Below are positions 7,062-7,445 of a stretch of DNA of 7,445 nt, in pieces. The position numbers and the translations under genes were made by a program. The DNA comes from Hyphomicrobiales bacterium. GTDB lineage: Bacteria > Pseudomonadota > Alphaproteobacteria > Rhizobiales > Aestuariivirgaceae. The notes under the pieces are model-generated. The model made no database searches. It worked only from the letters and a program-made list of their open reading frames with translations, and was not told the origin of the DNA. Position 1 is the stretch's first letter. Each line of letters begins with the position of its first letter. The stretch is taken from contig JANYGE010000036.1 in assembly GCA_025362535.1 (NCBI GenBank), forward strand, positions 1 to 7,445, read 5' to 3'.

Positions 7062-7094
7062 CTTTGCCCCTTGCCTTTCAATAAACCTTTGCCC
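7062..7094. repeat. Two direct copies of CTTTGCCC in the divergent promoter region
   Basis: CTTTGCCC occurs at 7062-7069 and 7087-7094, 25 bp from start to start, in the 115-bp gap between the alcohol dehydrogenase and the Ala-rich gene. Between the copies, TTTCAA (7076-7081; TTGAAA on the minus strand) could be a -35 for the dehydrogenase, with CATGTT 18 bp further (7052-7057) as a poor -10. The pair could be a regulator site, but chance is possible. Confidence 0.25.
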
Positions 7095-7105
7095 ATCTTG
7101 GCGGA

Positions 7106-7445
7106 ATGGCGAAGATCATTGATCGCGAGAGTTTTGAAGAATGGTTAGAGGCGCGGCCGCTAGCCACAATGCACAGCGAAGCCGTGGCCCTTGCCCACCG
7201 CGCCGCAATGCGAGCAGCAGTTTTTTTAGGCCGCACTGAAAAACTGAAGCCGCCTCAAATTGCAGCCTTGTGGAAAAATGCCTTCTGGGCCAACACAATC
7301 TCGCGTGTTGCGCCTAAAAGTCCAACCAGCGAGATTGAGCGTGCCGCCTCCGCCGCCTACAACGCCGCCTTCGCCGCCTACGACGCCGCCGCCGCCTACG
7401 CCGCCACCGCCGCCTTCGCCGCCACCACCGCCACCACCACCGCCG
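7106..7445 (+). CDS. Unrecognised protein with Ala-Ala-X repeat, cut by window edge
   Basis: Open from ATG to the window end (113 codons plus one base) with an in-frame stop at 7082-7084. I do not recognise a characterised family. Residues 1-79 have ordinary composition and look mainly helical: ESFEEWLEARP (8-18), then SEAVALAHRAAMRAAVFLGR (24-43), then LKPPQIAALWKNAFWAN. From residue 80 the protein becomes almost pure Ala with single Tyr, Phe, Asp, Asn or Thr residues at roughly three-residue spacing, ending Thr-rich. This suggests a long Ala-rich helix with aromatic residues along it. There is no signal peptide. The ribosome site is poor: GGCGGA directly abuts the ATG; the next in-frame ATG is at 7169. 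That the sensible N-terminal frame continues unbroken into the repeat supports a real gene. Vaguely similar Ala-rich hypothetical proteins exist in Alphaproteobacteria (recollection only). Confidence 0.65.
   Translation, partial: MAKIIDRESFEEWLEARPLATMHSEAVALAHRAAMRAAVFLGRTEKLKPPQIAALWKNAFWANTISRVAPKSPTSEIERAASAAYNAAFAAYDAAAAYAATAAFAATTATTTA
7343..7445 (+). repeat. GCC-rich short tandem repeat (GCCGCCNNC units), continuing past the window
   Basis: From 7343 the DNA is a run of GCCGCC followed by a pyrimidine-rich or A-containing NNC codon (TCC, TAC, TTC, ACC, sometimes with AAC or GAC added), a 9-bp unit in phase with the reading frame and encoding Ala-Ala-X. Toward the edge it shifts to ACC triplets, giving Thr. 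Nearly all codons end in C. Such repeats are prone to slippage, so copy number may vary between strains and the assembly may be unreliable here. Confidence 0.85.

Noticed and set aside
7343..7445. CRISPR or minisatellite array reading of the GCC-rich repeat
   Set aside because: Units are 9 bp, have no unique spacers, and stay in codon phase with an open frame, so it is a coding low-complexity repeat.

Overview
The window looks like chromosomal DNA of an alphaproteobacterium, probably near Hyphomicrobiales/Rhizobiales. The strongest clue is a perfect GAAC-N7-GAAC element in front of a Y-family DNA polymerase. This is the form of LexA (SOS) box typical of Alphaproteobacteria and differs from the E. 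coli CTGT-N8-ACAG box. The style of the methylmalonyl-CoA mutase and zinc alcohol dehydrogenase sequences agrees. The taxonomic call is inference. No rRNA, tRNA, insertion sequence or CRISPR array was seen.

Left part (1-1276, minus strand): a two-gene methylmalonyl-CoA mutase operon. A very short small subunit (mutA-like, 284 aa) overlaps by ATGA the start of the catalytic large subunit (mutB/scpA), which runs off the left edge. Both lack the N-terminal extension usual in the family, and the small subunit has no B12 domain. A 148-bp gap separates this operon from msrA, which is divergent from it (plus strand) and encodes an exported methionine sulfoxide reductase.

Centre (2042-4385, minus strand): a compact three-gene operon with two ATGA overlaps. 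It encodes a retropepsin-like protease (RimB/Zn_protease family), a RimK ATP-grasp amino-acid ligase, and an AstE/aspartoacylase-like zinc hydrolase. Together they look like a write-and-trim system for amino-acid tails on a protein (ribosomal protein S6 in E. coli) or a small molecule. Its last gene ends tail-to-tail with msrA, with the two stop codons sharing TTAA.

Centre right (4386-5776): a 98-bp divergent region carries the LexA box, followed by a Y-family translesion polymerase with intact catalytic residues and a clamp-binding-like QPELF motif. In sampled lines this gene has clearly lower GC than its neighbours. The 173-bp gap after it (5777-5949) holds only short hairpins.

Right part (5950-7445): a minus-strand zinc-dependent, probably NAD-dependent, alcohol dehydrogenase is divergent from a plus-strand gene cut by the window edge. 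That gene has a short globular N-terminus followed by a low-complexity Ala-Ala-X repeat built from GCCGCCNNC units. Its function is not recognised. Apart from the three operon partners and the mutase pair, the genes look like independent neighbours.
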